Shown here piece by piece: positions 18,232 through 27,903 of a DNA stretch of 64,000 nucleotides (positions are counted from its first letter, which is position 1; each line of letters opens with the position of its first letter). Below the pieces are notes generated by a model. That model ran no database searches, was not told where the DNA came from, and was given only the letters and a program-made list of their open reading frames with translations. The position numbers were made by a program, and so were the translations under genes. This DNA is from Planctomycetaceae bacterium (GTDB taxonomy: Bacteria > Planctomycetota > Planctomycetia > Pirellulales > Pirellulaceae), in the NCBI GenBank assembly GCA_016794985.1, contig JAEUIQ010000008.1, positions 124,001-188,000 on the forward strand, in the 5' to 3' direction.

Positions 18232-18749
18232 AATTAGGGCGAAGGAATTGGGGCGAAGGAATTAGGGCAAAGGAATTGGGGCAAAGGAGTTGGGGCAAAG
18301 GAATTGGTGCGAAGGAATTGGTGCGAAGGAATTGGGGCAAAGGAATTGGTGCAAAGGAATTGGGGCAAAGGAATTGGTGCGAAGTAATTAGGGCAAAGGA
18401 ATTAGGGCAAAGGAATTGGGGCGAAGGAATTAGGGCGAAGGAATTGGGGCAAAGGAATTAGGGCAAAGGAATTAGGGCAAAGGAATTAGGGCAAAGGAAT
18501 TGGGGCAAAGGAATTGGTGCGAAGGAATTGGTGCGAAGGAATTGGTGCGAAGGAATTGGTGCGAAGGAACTGGGGCGAAGGAATTGGGGCGAAGGAATTA
18601 GGGCAAAGGAATTGGGGCAAAGGAATTGGGGCAAAGGAATTGGTGCGAAGGAATTGGTGCTAAGGAATTGGGGCAAAGGAATTGGTGCAAAGGAATTGGT
18701 GCGAAGGAATTAGGGCAAAGGAATTGGTGCAAAGGAGTTGGGGCAAAGG
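18232..18749. repeat. 14-bp tandem minisatellite, 37 copies
   Basis: Thirty-seven consecutive 14-bp units of consensus AATTGGGGCRAAGG fill exactly 518 bp with no insertion or deletion, then break at AATTT. Most variation is at three positions: position 5 (G or A), position 7 (G or T) and position 10 (G or A); A at position 5 never occurs with T at position 7. Single-unit exceptions are units 5 and 37 (AGTT), 25 (AACT), 11 (..AAGT) and 31 (GCTAAGG). The plus strand is strongly purine-rich. Because 14 is not a multiple of 3, each frame repeats every 42 bp; TAG/TAA inside several units argues against coding. Confidence 0.98.
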
Positions 18750-19008
18750 AATTTGATTCGATTTTGTTTGCTGACGGTTGATTCGATCGATTTCGCGTCA
18801 ATTGGAGATGTTGAATCTGACGCGCGAGGTCGACTATCGGCTGACTGCTAAACACGGCGTTCGCCAAGATACTCAGACTCAATACCCCACTTGTCCAGCA
18901 ATTCGTTGGGGGTTCTCGCTACTGGTTTGGTTTCGCACTACAATCGACGCCGATCGCTGAATGGTTCGATTGATTCCGCTCAAAAACTAAGCTTAGAGAA
19001 GCCATTGC

Positions 19009-20106
19009 ATGGACCGCCGCTTGCCACCGCCAATTCACTATGGGGAATATCTGCGTTTGGATCAACTACTTTCGTGTCAGCAGCCGGAGAGTCAGAAATA
19101 CGGCGAACCGGCTCATGATGAAATGTTGTTCATCATCACGCATCAAGCTTATGAACTATGGTTCAAGCAAGCGATTCACGAACTCGAAAGTGTCCAAGCG
19201 GAATTTCGCTCGCCGACCATCCCTGAAGCAAAGTTCGGTCAGGTGATTCATCGACTGCAAAGGGTTCGTACGATTCAGTCGTTATGGTTGACACAAATCG
19301 ATGTGATGGAGACCATGACGCCACTGGATTTTCTGGAGTTCCGCGATCTGCTGGTCCCGGCGTCCGGTTTTCAGAGTCTGCAATTCAAGCGAATCGAATC
19401 GTTGCTGGGGGTGCGAAGATCTCAACGATCAAACGCCGACAAGGACTTTATCTCGAGTCGACTGAGTCCGTCCGAACAATCGCAACTGGCCTTGTGGGAA
19501 ACCGAACCAAGTCTGTTGGAACTCACCGATCGCTGGCTGGCTCGCATGCCATTTTTAGAGATTGGCGACTTCAAGTTTTGGGAGCACTACGGCAATGCGG
19601 TCCGAGAGATGCTGGACAATGATCGACGCATCATCGAGTACAATCCGGCCATTAGCGAAACGCAACGTGTGGCACAGTTGAACGGAAACAAAGCAACTCG
19701 CCAGCGATTCGAAGCGATTTTGAATCCGGCTAGTTTCGAAGAGTTGCGCAGCGCGGGAGAGTTTCGCTTCTCACAAAAGGGATTCTTGGCTGCGCTATTC
19801 ACTAATTTGTATCGCGACCAACCAATGTTCCACTTGCCGTTTCGCTACCTGACTTTGTTGGTCGAGATTGACGAGGCGCTGACACAATGGCGCATGCGGC
19901 ACGCGCTCATGGTCCAAAGGATGCTGGGCCGAAAAGTTGGTACTGGCGGTTCGGCCGGTTACGATTACTTGCAACAAACTATGGTGCACAATCGAGTCTT
20001 CATGGATCTGTATTCCATCTCGACTTTTTTGCTACCTCGATCGGCGCTACCGCAACTTCCTCAGCAAGTCACTGACGCTTTGGGTTTCCATTTTTCTAAA
20101 GGCTGA
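19009..20106 (+). CDS. kynA: Tryptophan 2,3-dioxygenase
   Basis: A 365-residue heme enzyme that opens the indole ring of L-tryptophan with O2 to give N-formylkynurenine, the first step of the kynurenine pathway. Diagnostic segments: IHYGEYLRLDQLLS, FIITHQAYELWFKQ (active-site His/Phe/Tyr), TPLDFLEFRDLLVPASGFQS, and the C-terminal WRMRHALMVQRMLGRKVGTG with SAGYDYL (heme-ligand His and substrate loop). The start is ATG 19009 (MDRRLPPPIHYG). The 3' end overlaps the end of the opposite-strand GGDEF-like gene by 46 bases. Confidence 0.95.
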   Translation: MDRRLPPPIHYGEYLRLDQLLSCQQPESQKYGEPAHDEMLFIITHQAYELWFKQAIHELESVQAEFRSPTIPEAKFGQVIHRLQRVRTIQSLWLTQIDVMETMTPLDFLEFRDLLVPASGFQSLQFKRIESLLGVRRSQRSNADKDFISSRLSPSEQSQLALWETEPSLLELTDRWLARMPFLEIGDFKFWEHYGNAVREMLDNDRRIIEYNPAISETQRVAQLNGNKATRQRFEAILNPASFEELRSAGEFRFSQKGFLAALFTNLYRDQPMFHLPFRYLTLLVEIDEALTQWRMRHALMVQRMLGRKVGTGGSAGYDYLQQTMVHNRVFMDLYSISTFLLPRSALPQLPQQVTDALGFHFSKG

Positions 20107-21791
20107 TCGTGGTGTCGAGCCGGAAGGGGATATTTGGGAACGCCCGATACTTTTTGAAAACGACCTGACTCGACAAGTTCAACCACGGTGTTTCCACCCA
20201 AGCGTTTGGCTTCCGGTAGTCCGGCGCGAAGGTTTGAGATTTGGGTGCCGATTGTACGAGCGGCATCGTAGCTCATCAGCGCGGCGCTAAGTTGCATCAC
20301 AAAAGCCTGACCTGCTTCGCGCCAAGTCGTGTTGGCAAATACTTGGCGCAACCGGTCGGCGGCAAATTTGGCTTGAGCGGCGGAGGTGGCACCCAGGAAG
20401 ACCAAAAACTGTTGACCGCAAACTCGGACGACGCGATCAAAGCCACGGTTACTTCGGACCGACTCGGCGAGTTGTCGATGGCAAATTCCTAGGATCCGAT
20501 CGACCGATTGCAAACCTAGCTCGTTATTCCAGTGCGCTGTTCGATCGACATCGAAGAGAACCACCGACGCGAAATTTGGGGCTCCGCGCGCTACTTGGGC
20601 GGCCCACTGCGATAGCACTGCCTCCAACCCCTGGATTCCCAATGCGGCTTCGTACGCAATTGGAGGACGACTGTCCGCTCCCGAGTATTGGGCCCCACAG
20701 AATTGCAGAGGTGACTCGGGAGTCAAAATGGCCAAGTTGTCACGGAGACGATGACACGCTTTGCTCGCTTGCAGCATGGATTGATACATGTCACGCGAGA
20801 AGTTTGGTGACGACTTTGAAAGGTGTACCACTTGGTTTTGGTCACGGTGACTTGCTGGAATGGCCGAGTCGATTAGATTTTTGCAATCCACCAAGCAGGC
20901 TTGCATGGCGACCAAGTCGTCATCGACTTGGGCCAGTTGTTCGCGTGGCACAGGAGCGGTCGCACTCTTCTTTAAAGTCTGAGCGATTGTTCCTTCGAAC
21001 TTCGTCCACCATTGATGCGTTTCATTGACCTCCGAAACGACTTCGCGAAGCGTCGCTTCGGGATCGGTAGCTTCCTCTTCCAGCACGGCACGCAACATAC
21101 GGTCAATTGCTGCGGCGCGAGCTAGAAAATCCCCCGGCACAGCCGACTCGGGTGCGTACGATTGTCGTTCCGTATGTGTTGGGTCTGTGCCGACGGAATT
21201 CTGGGGAGTGTTGGAGCTGAGTTCGCTTAACTTTGCCGTCTTTGACTGCCTCGCTGGATCCAACGTTGCGATCTCTTTGATGCGTTGCGTTTTCTCTGCT
21301 GATTGGACCGCAGTCTCGCCGCCGTACTTCGCCTCGAGCGGATCCAGGCAGCGAACCTCGCGGTGTTCCTCTTCTCTCGGCTCCAGTTCACGAGCCGTCG
21401 TTGCGGAGGTTTCAACCGAGCTTAAAGTCGCGATGATCGCCGGGGGCGCTGGCTCCGACAGTTCGGCAGAACTTGGAGCCTGTTCTGATGCTTGCAGATT
21501 GTCCAGCAAACCAAGAGTCGCAGTTCGCTCGGTACTACATTCAGCGACACGCTCTGACGCAGGAACGATGATTGCGGGGGGCGCGCCCAGTCGGCGACAC
21601 ACTTTTTCGGGATGAACTCGCCAACCCCAGCGACGCAAAAGACTCCTCACGCGCGAGTACGGGGACAAACGCGTCAGGTCGTAGCCACGGGATACCTGCA
21701 CCAGCACGTAACGGTGGCGACGATAAATCACCAATGCCACAGCAAAGCCGATTCCCGCATTCAAAAACGACAGATAGATCAATGGCCACAT
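20061..21791 (-). CDS. Membrane-anchored degenerate GGDEF-domain protein
   Basis: A 576-residue protein: N-terminal transmembrane helix (LIYLSFLNAGIGFAVALVIY), a long Ser/Glu/Thr-rich linker (residues ~75-240), a helical region, and a GGDEF-type domain from about residue 390. The active-site motif is CGQQF (458-462) instead of GG(D/E)EF, so the catalytic acid is lost. The allosteric I-site RxxD is kept as RGFD exactly five residues before it. It is therefore probably not a diguanylate cyclase but may be a c-di-GMP receptor. It converges on the tryptophan dioxygenase gene with a 46-base overlap. Confidence 0.8.
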   Translation of the reverse strand: MWPLIYLSFLNAGIGFAVALVIYRRHRYVLVQVSRGYDLTRLSPYSRVRSLLRRWGWRVHPEKVCRRLGAPPAIIVPASERVAECSTERTATLGLLDNLQASEQAPSSAELSEPAPPAIIATLSSVETSATTARELEPREEEHREVRCLDPLEAKYGGETAVQSAEKTQRIKEIATLDPARQSKTAKLSELSSNTPQNSVGTDPTHTERQSYAPESAVPGDFLARAAAIDRMLRAVLEEEATDPEATLREVVSEVNETHQWWTKFEGTIAQTLKKSATAPVPREQLAQVDDDLVAMQACLVDCKNLIDSAIPASHRDQNQVVHLSKSSPNFSRDMYQSMLQASKACHRLRDNLAILTPESPLQFCGAQYSGADSRPPIAYEAALGIQGLEAVLSQWAAQVARGAPNFASVVLFDVDRTAHWNNELGLQSVDRILGICHRQLAESVRSNRGFDRVVRVCGQQFLVFLGATSAAQAKFAADRLRQVFANTTWREAGQAFVMQLSAALMSYDAARTIGTQISNLRAGLPEAKRLGGNTVVELVESGRFQKVSGVPKYPLPARHHDQPLEKWKPKASVTC

Positions 21792-21850
21792 GTAACACGT
21801 ACGACCCTGGCAAGGAAATTCGTGACGCGAAAAGGTAGCTTATTGCCAAT

Positions 21851-21890
21851 TACTTCCGAGAATGAACCGCAGGAAAATCCTCGCCCCTGA
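21851..21890 (-). repeat. Dispersed intergenic element 3, copy 1
   Basis: Minus-strand reading begins GGGGCGAGGATTTT and, after about five bases, has GTTCATTCTCGGAAGTAA. A related sequence in plus orientation is at 28675-28707. Function is unknown. Confidence 0.4.
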
Positions 21891-21941
21891 CCCAATCGTT
21901 CGGGTTGTGACGGTTGTGACGAAGTTCAAATGGAGCAATAC

Positions 21942-22529
21942 CTACTCGGAAAAGCCCCGTGGCGCTGAGCTTTCGGTTGCGGCACCGAAGTATGCGGGGC
22001 CCATGCACAGCGGTGCATACTGCTGGTGAACCGGTTGATCAATGTAGTGAGGAGCCCAACCGGACATGTCTTCGAACAAACGAATGCAACGAATACGACG
22101 GTCTTGGCACAGATTGAACCAGTGTTTCGTTCCGCGTGGGACATTGATCAAGTCGCCGCTGGTGACCGTAACGCTGAACACGGGGCCATTTTCTGGGTGA
22201 ATGTGGAATACCCCATTGCCTTCCACTGTGAAACGAACTTCATCTTCGCTGTGAGTATGCTCTTTATCGAACTTTGCCAACATCGCGTCTAAATTGGGTG
22301 TGCCAGGGTTCACGTTGATCACGTCGGCCGTGACAAATCCGCCCTGCTGCTTGAGTCGCTCGATTTCCGGTTGGTAGGCGGTCAAAATCTCTTCGTTGGT
22401 GGCTTCCTTGGTGATTCGGCCTGCAACGTCCCAGTTCTCGTACCAAATTCCAAACGGGGCCAAGAAATTGCGAATCTCCTGGACATCGGTTAACTCACGA
22501 TTTTGATCAGGAATATGGACAACGGCCAT
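21942..22529 (-). CDS. mtnD: Acireductone dioxygenase (methionine salvage)
   Basis: A 195-residue cupin enzyme that oxidises acireductone with O2 to the keto-acid precursor of methionine plus formate (Fe form). Metal ligands lie in [10 protein letters not shown] (His91, His93, Glu97) and the later GTKHWFNL, with FHIHPENG and [14 protein letters not shown] also typical. The start follows GGAGAAGCATC. It is the last gene of the run miaE-mtnB-mtnD (37 bases after mtnB). The enolase-phosphatase MtnC that should act between MtnB and MtnD is not in this window. Confidence 0.94.
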   Translation of the reverse strand: MAVVHIPDQNRELTDVQEIRNFLAPFGIWYENWDVAGRITKEATNEEILTAYQPEIERLKQQGGFVTADVINVNPGTPNLDAMLAKFDKEHTHSEDEVRFTVEGNGVFHIHPENGPVFSVTVTSGDLINVPRGTKHWFNLCQDRRIRCIRLFEDMSGWAPHYIDQPVHQQYAPLCMGPAYFGAATESSAPRGFSE

Positions 22530-22566
22530 GATGCTTCTCCGCGACTTGGAAAAAAACGCTCGATTA

Positions 22567-23268
22567 CTACGCCATTAGCAATTGGCGTCCCACGCATTCT
22601 AGCAAAAATTCGAAGATCTCAATGTGCCTCTGAGCTTCGGCGACATCTTTTCCCCATGTATATAGGCCATGTTTACGGATCAGGTAACCGTGGGGACCAG
22701 GGCCACCGGAAGCCAATTCTTGCTCCAGCCAAGCGCCAACCTCTTGTGACAAAGCGCCGATATCCTGGGTGTTTTCGAAGATTTTTAGCTGGTAATTCAC
22801 ATCGTGGGTTGTGATCCCAGCCAGCCCCTTCAGCATTTCGAAGCCATTGATCGGAACGAAACCCTGATTGAAGAACCGGTCGCCCAAGATGGTGCCCCAA
22901 ATACTGTGCGTGTGCAAAACACAGCCGATTTCGGGCATCTTTTGAGCAGCTACCACATGCAGCATGGTCTCGGCGGAGGACTTTGGCTGGCCGGGGACAA
23001 CCGGTCGGCCTTGGTCGTTGATCCGTACAAAGTCGCTCGCGTTGAGACGCCCTTTATGCATCCCGCTGGCCGTTACCAATAGCTCTAACGGGTTGCGATC
23101 AATCATCACGCTATAGTTGCTGCTGGTGCCGACCGACCAACCGCGCTGGTAGAACAAATGTCCCGTTTGAACCAGTTCGGCGACCTGGAGCTCCAAGCCG
23201 CGCAGGCAGTTTTCTTCTGAGTACGGCAAGCCTGCAATGTCGGGAAACGTTTTTGATTCTGGGTTCAT
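22567..23268 (-). CDS. mtnB: Methylthioribulose-1-phosphate dehydratase
   Basis: A 233-residue class II aldolase-fold enzyme: [14 protein letters not shown] near residue 42, [18 protein letters not shown], zinc ligands in HTHS (119-122), and [19 protein letters not shown] near the end. This combination is characteristic of MtnB, which dehydrates 5-methylthioribulose-1-phosphate in methionine salvage. It lies 37 bases upstream of mtnD and 46 bases downstream of miaE, all on the same strand. Confidence 0.93.
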   Translation of the reverse strand: MNPESKTFPDIAGLPYSEENCLRGLELQVAELVQTGHLFYQRGWSVGTSSNYSVMIDRNPLELLVTASGMHKGRLNASDFVRINDQGRPVVPGQPKSSAETMLHVVAAQKMPEIGCVLHTHSIWGTILGDRFFNQGFVPINGFEMLKGLAGITTHDVNYQLKIFENTQDIGALSQEVGAWLEQELASGGPGPHGYLIRKHGLYTWGKDVAEAQRHIEIFEFLLECVGRQLLMA

Positions 23269-23314
23269 AAGCTACTGTCTGCTGTTCCGGAACTGGCGGT
23301 GTATTTCGTGCAAG

Positions 23315-23896
23315 TTAGCTGTGCATTCGCGGTAGAGGGTAAACATCGGCTATGATCTTGGACTCTTCGACCGCCAGCTCCCTCAGGCGAGTTTTAACCT
23401 TTTCCTCGGGTTGAAAGAGTTTTGCCATGCGAACATAGGTCGTATGATGCCGGGCTTCCGACTCGAATAATGAGCCATAAAACTCCGTCAGTTCCGCATC
23501 GCGGTGTAGAAAATGATCCTTGAGCATCGAGAACCGTTCACAGCTACGGGCCTCGATCAAGCAGGCGACCAACAGCCGGTCCACGGCTCGATCCGGTTCG
23601 AACTTGCGAACCAAGGCGTTGAGTTGCTGCCCGTAAAGAGAGGGCGTGAGGCGGCGGAAGGGAATCCCACGTCGTTTCAATAGATCGAGAACCAAGAGGA
23701 AATGTTCGAGTTCCTCGCGGACAATTTCCGTCAGCTCGGCCACAATCTCGGTCTTGTCGACATAGGCGAACAGCAGGTTCATGGCGCAACCTGCGGCCTT
23801 TTTCTCGCAGTGCGCGTGATCGATCAGGATTTCGCCCAGGTGTTGGTCGACTTGCTCGAGCCAACGCTGGTTCGTGTCGGAGGCTAGGCTCAGCAT
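23315..23896 (-). CDS. miaE: tRNA-(ms2io6A)-hydroxylase, MiaE
   Basis: A 193-residue non-heme diiron, four-helix-bundle oxygenase that hydroxylates the prenyl group of ms2i6A at tRNA position 37. Diiron ligand motifs appear as DHAHCEKKAAGCAMNLLF, REELEHFLLVLDLL (ExxH), EARSCERFSMLKDH and SEARHHTTYVRMA (second ExxH-type motif). It is 46 bases upstream of mtnB, making a three-gene run with two O2-dependent enzymes (MiaE and MtnD) and a common methylthio theme; that link is inference. Confidence 0.92.
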   Translation of the reverse strand: MLSLASDTNQRWLEQVDQHLGEILIDHAHCEKKAAGCAMNLLFAYVDKTEIVAELTEIVREELEHFLLVLDLLKRRGIPFRRLTPSLYGQQLNALVRKFEPDRAVDRLLVACLIEARSCERFSMLKDHFLHRDAELTEFYGSLFESEARHHTTYVRMAKLFQPEEKVKTRLRELAVEESKIIADVYPLPRMHS

Positions 23897-24468
23897 GGTT
23901 CGATTCGCCCAAAAAACGCCGCAGATGTCACCCCTGGTTCCCAGCCCCCTATCCTAACGAATCCGAGCGAGTTTTCTAGGCGACCAGTCACACGGTCACG
24001 CCAACGCGGCTAGGCATTCGTGAACCCGTGCGCTCGGGAATTTTGTCGGCCTGGCAGGCCTTATTCTGAATCAGATGTCACTTCAGCCGGTGGTTGGAGA
24101 ACACCGGCTCGGTTTGTTACGGCCCATTCGGGCCCGTTTTCGGCATGGAAAACACCTCACAGCGTTGCCGTCACGCGATGTTGGTGTTCGTCCTTTTTCG
24201 AAGGGCGACAATGGTCGATAAATTCTTTCCGTGTCCAATAAAGCAACCTTTTCGGAATTGGACGAGGTTTGTAAACTTTGCCCCAGGCTCCAAAAGCATC
24301 GGAGAAATCCGGGTTAGCGGTTGGAACGTGATTTGCGACGGCGGACTCGCGATTTTCGCCCCACTGGGACAAGTTGGCGACTTTCGCCCGACCAAGACAG
24401 GACCGGCTCTCAGAGCTGGTGATTCCAGTTTCGGGTACCTTAATTACCTCACAGCAATAGGCTACGGC
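23897..24468. other. Intergenic region upstream of cysD
   Basis: A 570-bp gap between divergent miaE and cysD. It holds the structured dispersed element at 24045-24170. The cysD frame is open upstream of its start to 24094, but that text is not protein-like and includes the repeat. No gene seen. Confidence 0.6.
24045..24170 (+). repeat. Dispersed hairpin-rich intergenic element 1, copy A
   Basis: This ~126-bp stretch aligns with 45991-46115 (copy B) over nearly its full length, roughly three quarters identical by eye. Three hairpins are kept in both: GGCCTG-G/T-CAGGCC; a CCGGTG...CACCGG stem (CCGGT...ACCGG in copy B); and GGCCC-ATTC-GGGCC (GGCCCG-TT-CGGGCC in copy B). The end ..CTTCACAGCGTTGCC is also shared. 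Confidence 0.75.
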
Positions 24469-25374
24469 ATGTCGTATCGGTTGACCCATCTCAAGCAACT
24501 GGAAGCCGAAAGTATTCATATCATTCGAGAAGTAGCGGCCGAATTCAAAAACCCGGTGATGTTGTATTCCATCGGTAAAGATTCGGCGGTCATGCTCCAG
24601 TTGGCGTTGAAGGCGTTTTATCCTTCCAAGCCACCCTTTCCGCTTCTGCACATCGACACCACTTGGAAGTTTCAGGAGATGTACCGCTTTCGAAGCGAGT
24701 ACGCCATGAAGGAGTTGGGCCTTCAAGTTTTGGTTTACATCAACGAGGAAGGTTTGAAACTAGGGCTTGACCCTCTAACTTCCGGGGGAAAGCACACGAC
24801 GGTCATGAAAACCGAGGGGCTGAAAAAGGCGTTGGATCACTATCAATTCGACGCCGCGTTCGGTGGTGCTCGCCGTGACGAAGAGAAATCTCGGGCCAAA
24901 GAACGGGTCTTTTCGTTTCGTGATGAGTTCCACCGTTGGGATCCGAAAAACCAACGACCCGAACTTTGGAATTTGTACAACACTCGCGTCAATAAAGGCG
25001 AGAGCATTCGTGTTTTCCCGCTGTCGAATTGGACCGAATTGGATATCTGGCAATATATCCACTTGGAGAAAATTCCGATCGTGCCGTTGTATTTCGCAGC
25101 GCCGCGTCCCGTTGTGAAACGGAACGGCGTGATGTTGATGGTCGATGATCATCGGCTCAAGCTAAAGCCTGGCGAAGTTCCCGAACAAAAAATGGTGCGT
25201 TTCCGTACCTTGGGTTGTTACCCGCTGACCGGCGCGGTCGAGTCCAACGCGACGACGTTGCCCGAGATCATTCAAGAAATGTTGTTGGCGACAACGTCAG
25301 AACGTCAGGGGCGATTGATTGATAACGATGACGAAGGCAGCATGGAAGACAAAAAGAAGGAAGGCTATTTCTAG
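24469..25374 (+). CDS. cysD: Sulfate adenylyltransferase subunit 2 (ATP sulfurylase small subunit)
   Basis: A 301-residue PP-loop ATPase that makes adenosine 5'-phosphosulfate from ATP and sulfate together with CysN. Motifs: [18 protein letters not shown] (PP-loop), [51 protein letters not shown] and the end [19 protein letters not shown], all typical. I start at ATG 24469 ([12 protein letters not shown]), giving the usual family length; the frame is open further upstream but that part is not conserved-looking. cysNC follows two bases after the stop, so the two form an operon. Confidence 0.96.
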   Translation: MSYRLTHLKQLEAESIHIIREVAAEFKNPVMLYSIGKDSAVMLQLALKAFYPSKPPFPLLHIDTTWKFQEMYRFRSEYAMKELGLQVLVYINEEGLKLGLDPLTSGGKHTTVMKTEGLKKALDHYQFDAAFGGARRDEEKSRAKERVFSFRDEFHRWDPKNQRPELWNLYNTRVNKGESIRVFPLSNWTELDIWQYIHLEKIPIVPLYFAAPRPVVKRNGVMLMVDDHRLKLKPGEVPEQKMVRFRTLGCYPLTGAVESNATTLPEIIQEMLLATTSERQGRLIDNDDEGSMEDKKKEGYF

Positions 25375-25376
25375 TC

Positions 25377-27284
25377 ATGTCGCACCAATCTGAACTAATC
25401 GCCTCCGATATTGACGCCTACTTGGCCCAGCACGAACAAAAAGAACTCCTGCGTTTCATCACGTGTGGTAGCGTCGACGATGGCAAGAGCACGTTGATTG
25501 GACGATTGCTCTACGATTCAAAAATGATCTACGAAGATCAGCTGGCTAAACTGCAGAAAGACTCGGTGACCCACGGGACCACCGGAGGAGAATTCGATCC
25601 AGCGCTGTTAACCGACGGCCTGCGCGCGGAACGCGAACAAGGCATCACGATCGATGTGGCCTATCGCTACTTTTCGACGGCCAAGCGAAAGTTCATCATT
25701 GCAGACACACCCGGCCATGTGCAATACACGAGAAACATGGCCACGGGCGCTTCAACGGCGGATTTGGCCATTATCTTGATTGATGCGCGACACGGTGTGA
25801 TGGAACAAACTCGGCGGCACAGTTTTATTGTCTCGTTGCTGGGCATCAAGCACATTTTGGTCGCGATCAACAAGATGGATTTGTTGAATTTTGACCAAGC
25901 GATCTACGAACAAATCCGCGCGGATTATCTCGAGTTTGCGACCCGTCTCAGTATTCCCGATTTGCATTTCATTCCGATCTCAGCGCTTAAGGGCGATAAC
26001 TTGGTGGACCGCAGCACCAAGATGCCATGGTATAACGGTCCAACTCTGATGGAGTTTTTGGAAAACGTTTACATTGGATCAGATCGGAATTTGGAAGACT
26101 TTCGCTTTCCTGTCCAGTATGTGAATCGACCGCATTTGGACTTCCGCGGCTTCTGCGGTACAGTTGCCTCGGGTGTTGTTCGCGTGGGTGATGAGATCAT
26201 GGCCGTGCCCAGTCGCAAGACGAGTCGTGTCAAAGAGATCGTGACTTTCGATGGGAATGTCTCGGAAGCCTTTGCACCGCTTTCGGTCACATTAACTTTG
26301 ACTGACGAAGTGGACATTAGTCGCGGCGATATGATCGTCCGCCCAGGTAATGTGCCAACGGTCGGCAGCAAATTCGAGGCCATGTTGGTATGGATGTCCG
26401 ACGAGCCGATGTTGCCTGGCAAGAACTATTTGATCAAGCATTGCACGAAGTCTGTCTCCGGACAAATTCAACAGCTCAAATACCAAGTGGACGTCAATTC
26501 GTTGCAGCGTGTCGATGCGAGTCGTTTGGAACTCAATCAGATTGGGCGTTGCGTGATCCAGCTCACCGAGACGATTGCGTATGACGATTATCGACGCAAC
26601 CGAGGTATGGGCGGGTTTATCGTGATCGACCGGATCACGAACGCGACGGTGGGCGCGGGTATGATTCATCCTCGCCATACGAGCGAGGATCGTCCCGATC
26701 ATTGGGACAACGCGGGTATCGAAACTCTACAAGTCGATCAAAGCCACGTGGGAGCGGCTCAGCGCGAGATCCGATACGGCCAGAAACCGGTCACGATTTT
26801 ACTAACAGGTGTCCCGGGAGCTGGGAAAACATCCACAGCCTTGGCTTTGGAAAAGGCATGGTTCGACGAGGGACGGACCGTGGTCTCGTTGGACGGTGAA
26901 CAAATGCGCGCGGGGTTGAGCCGCGATCTAGATTTTTCACCCGAACACCGTTCAGAAAATCTGCGTCGGGCGGCGGAAGTGGCCAAATTGATTAATGACT
27001 CGGGACTGATCTGTATCTTATCGATGGTGGCGCCCAGCGAAGAGATTCGGCAAAAGGCCGCTGATTTGGTCGGACGAAGTCGGTTCTTGATCGTGCACTT
27101 GCACGCGGACGAGGCCATCTGTCGACAACGGGACCAAGAGGGCCATTATCGCGACGATCGGCCATCGCTGAACTACGAAGCCCCGGTTGCCCCTGACCTG
27201 AAGATCGATACGGCGACCACGGATCCGGCCACCGTCGTCCAATTGGTCCGGCAACTGGTGCATGTTCGCGGCTATTTGTCGTGA
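25377..27284 (+). CDS. cysN: Bifunctional sulfate adenylyltransferase subunit 1 / adenylylsulfate kinase
   Basis: A 635-residue CysN-CysC fusion. The N-terminal ~440 residues are the GTPase subunit of ATP sulfurylase: G1 GSVDDGKST (31-39), [13 protein letters not shown] (G3), INKMDL (G4). The C-terminal ~170 residues are APS kinase, with P-loop GVPGAGKTS (about 478-486), [12 protein letters not shown] and [19 protein letters not shown]. So one protein drives sulfate activation and phosphorylates APS to PAPS. The APS-kinase end (..[16 protein letters not shown]) is shorter than in stand-alone CysC. It begins directly after cysD. Confidence 0.95.
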   Translation: MSHQSELIASDIDAYLAQHEQKELLRFITCGSVDDGKSTLIGRLLYDSKMIYEDQLAKLQKDSVTHGTTGGEFDPALLTDGLRAEREQGITIDVAYRYFSTAKRKFIIADTPGHVQYTRNMATGASTADLAIILIDARHGVMEQTRRHSFIVSLLGIKHILVAINKMDLLNFDQAIYEQIRADYLEFATRLSIPDLHFIPISALKGDNLVDRSTKMPWYNGPTLMEFLENVYIGSDRNLEDFRFPVQYVNRPHLDFRGFCGTVASGVVRVGDEIMAVPSRKTSRVKEIVTFDGNVSEAFAPLSVTLTLTDEVDISRGDMIVRPGNVPTVGSKFEAMLVWMSDEPMLPGKNYLIKHCTKSVSGQIQQLKYQVDVNSLQRVDASRLELNQIGRCVIQLTETIAYDDYRRNRGMGGFIVIDRITNATVGAGMIHPRHTSEDRPDHWDNAGIETLQVDQSHVGAAQREIRYGQKPVTILLTGVPGAGKTSTALALEKAWFDEGRTVVSLDGEQMRAGLSRDLDFSPEHRSENLRRAAEVAKLINDSGLICILSMVAPSEEIRQKAADLVGRSRFLIVHLHADEAICRQRDQEGHYRDDRPSLNYEAPVAPDLKIDTATTDPATVVQLVRQLVHVRGYLS

Positions 27285-27411
27285 CGATTGACTTGGCTTA
27301 CCGATTGATACTGATTGCAGCGACGTTCTCGAACCGACGCATGATCCGGGGCAAATTGCGGTGATGGAAGGAGACTCGTCTATTGCGAGTTAGGCAAAAG
27401 GTTGGTCAAGA

Positions 27412-27714
27412 ATGAAATATAGTCTTGAGACGTTTCTCTACCTTGCGTTCGCCATGTCATTGTTCTTGTTGGTTTTTGGTACTCCCATAGTCGGCGCGAG
27501 CATGTTCTGTGTCGTGATCCCTATTTCGTTGATCGTCATTGGCTTGACTTCTCCGCAAAACGGCAGACAACTTGACCCCTCTGGTCGAAAGTACTTCTTC
27601 GTGATTTTCAAAGTATGGGTCATGACGATAGGTCTGATGATCTTGTTTGGCTGTGCCTGTGCTTTATCCGAAGACTTTAATGCCTTTGTGAATTCACTTA
27701 TTCGCCAGCGTTGA
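27412..27714 (+). CDS. Small hypothetical membrane protein
   Basis: A 100-residue protein with about three hydrophobic helices (FLYLAFAMSLFLLVFGTPIV, MFCVVIPISLIVIGL, VWVMTIGLMILFGCACAL), separated by a polar loop SPQNGRQLDPSGRKY. No family recognised. The start is ATG 27412 with only a weak purine-rich site. A hairpin at 27729-27756 follows it. Confidence 0.6.
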   Translation: MKYSLETFLYLAFAMSLFLLVFGTPIVGASMFCVVIPISLIVIGLTSPQNGRQLDPSGRKYFFVIFKVWVMTIGLMILFGCACALSEDFNAFVNSLIRQR

Positions 27715-27728
27715 ATTTGAAACACGAA

Positions 27729-27756
27729 TCGGCCCTTCGCTAATGAAGCGGGCCGA
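27729..27756 (+). terminator. Hairpin after the small membrane protein gene
   Basis: TCGGCCC (27729-27735) pairs perfectly with GGGCCGA (27750-27756), with a further CTTC/GAAG pairing possible in the loop. It begins about 15 bases after the stop codon. No strong T-tract, so termination is probable rather than certain. Confidence 0.5.
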
Positions 27757-27903
27757 CGAACGATTTGAAACGAGGCGTTGTGGTCGTATTGGTGGTCGAG
27801 CCTCAGAGTCCGCTCAAGAATGGAGCAGCGACACGTGGCCCGAAACATTCAGAACTAGTTTGAATCAGTGTCGATTAGCATTCACAATCGAAGACGCCGC
27901 GAA

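Noticed and set aside
18276..18713. Open reading frames through the minisatellite on both strands (NWGKGIGAKEL-type and NSFAPIPLPQF-type peptides)
   Set aside because: They arise from the 42-bp superperiod of the repeat; units with TAG/TAA interrupt them and no ribosome site is present.
18232..18749. The 14-bp array as a CRISPR array
   Set aside because: There are no spacers, the unit is only 14 bp, copies are contiguous and no cas genes are present.
24094..24468. An N-terminal extension of CysD
   Set aside because: The extension crosses dispersed element 1 and is not family-like; the ATG at 24469 gives the normal CysD length.
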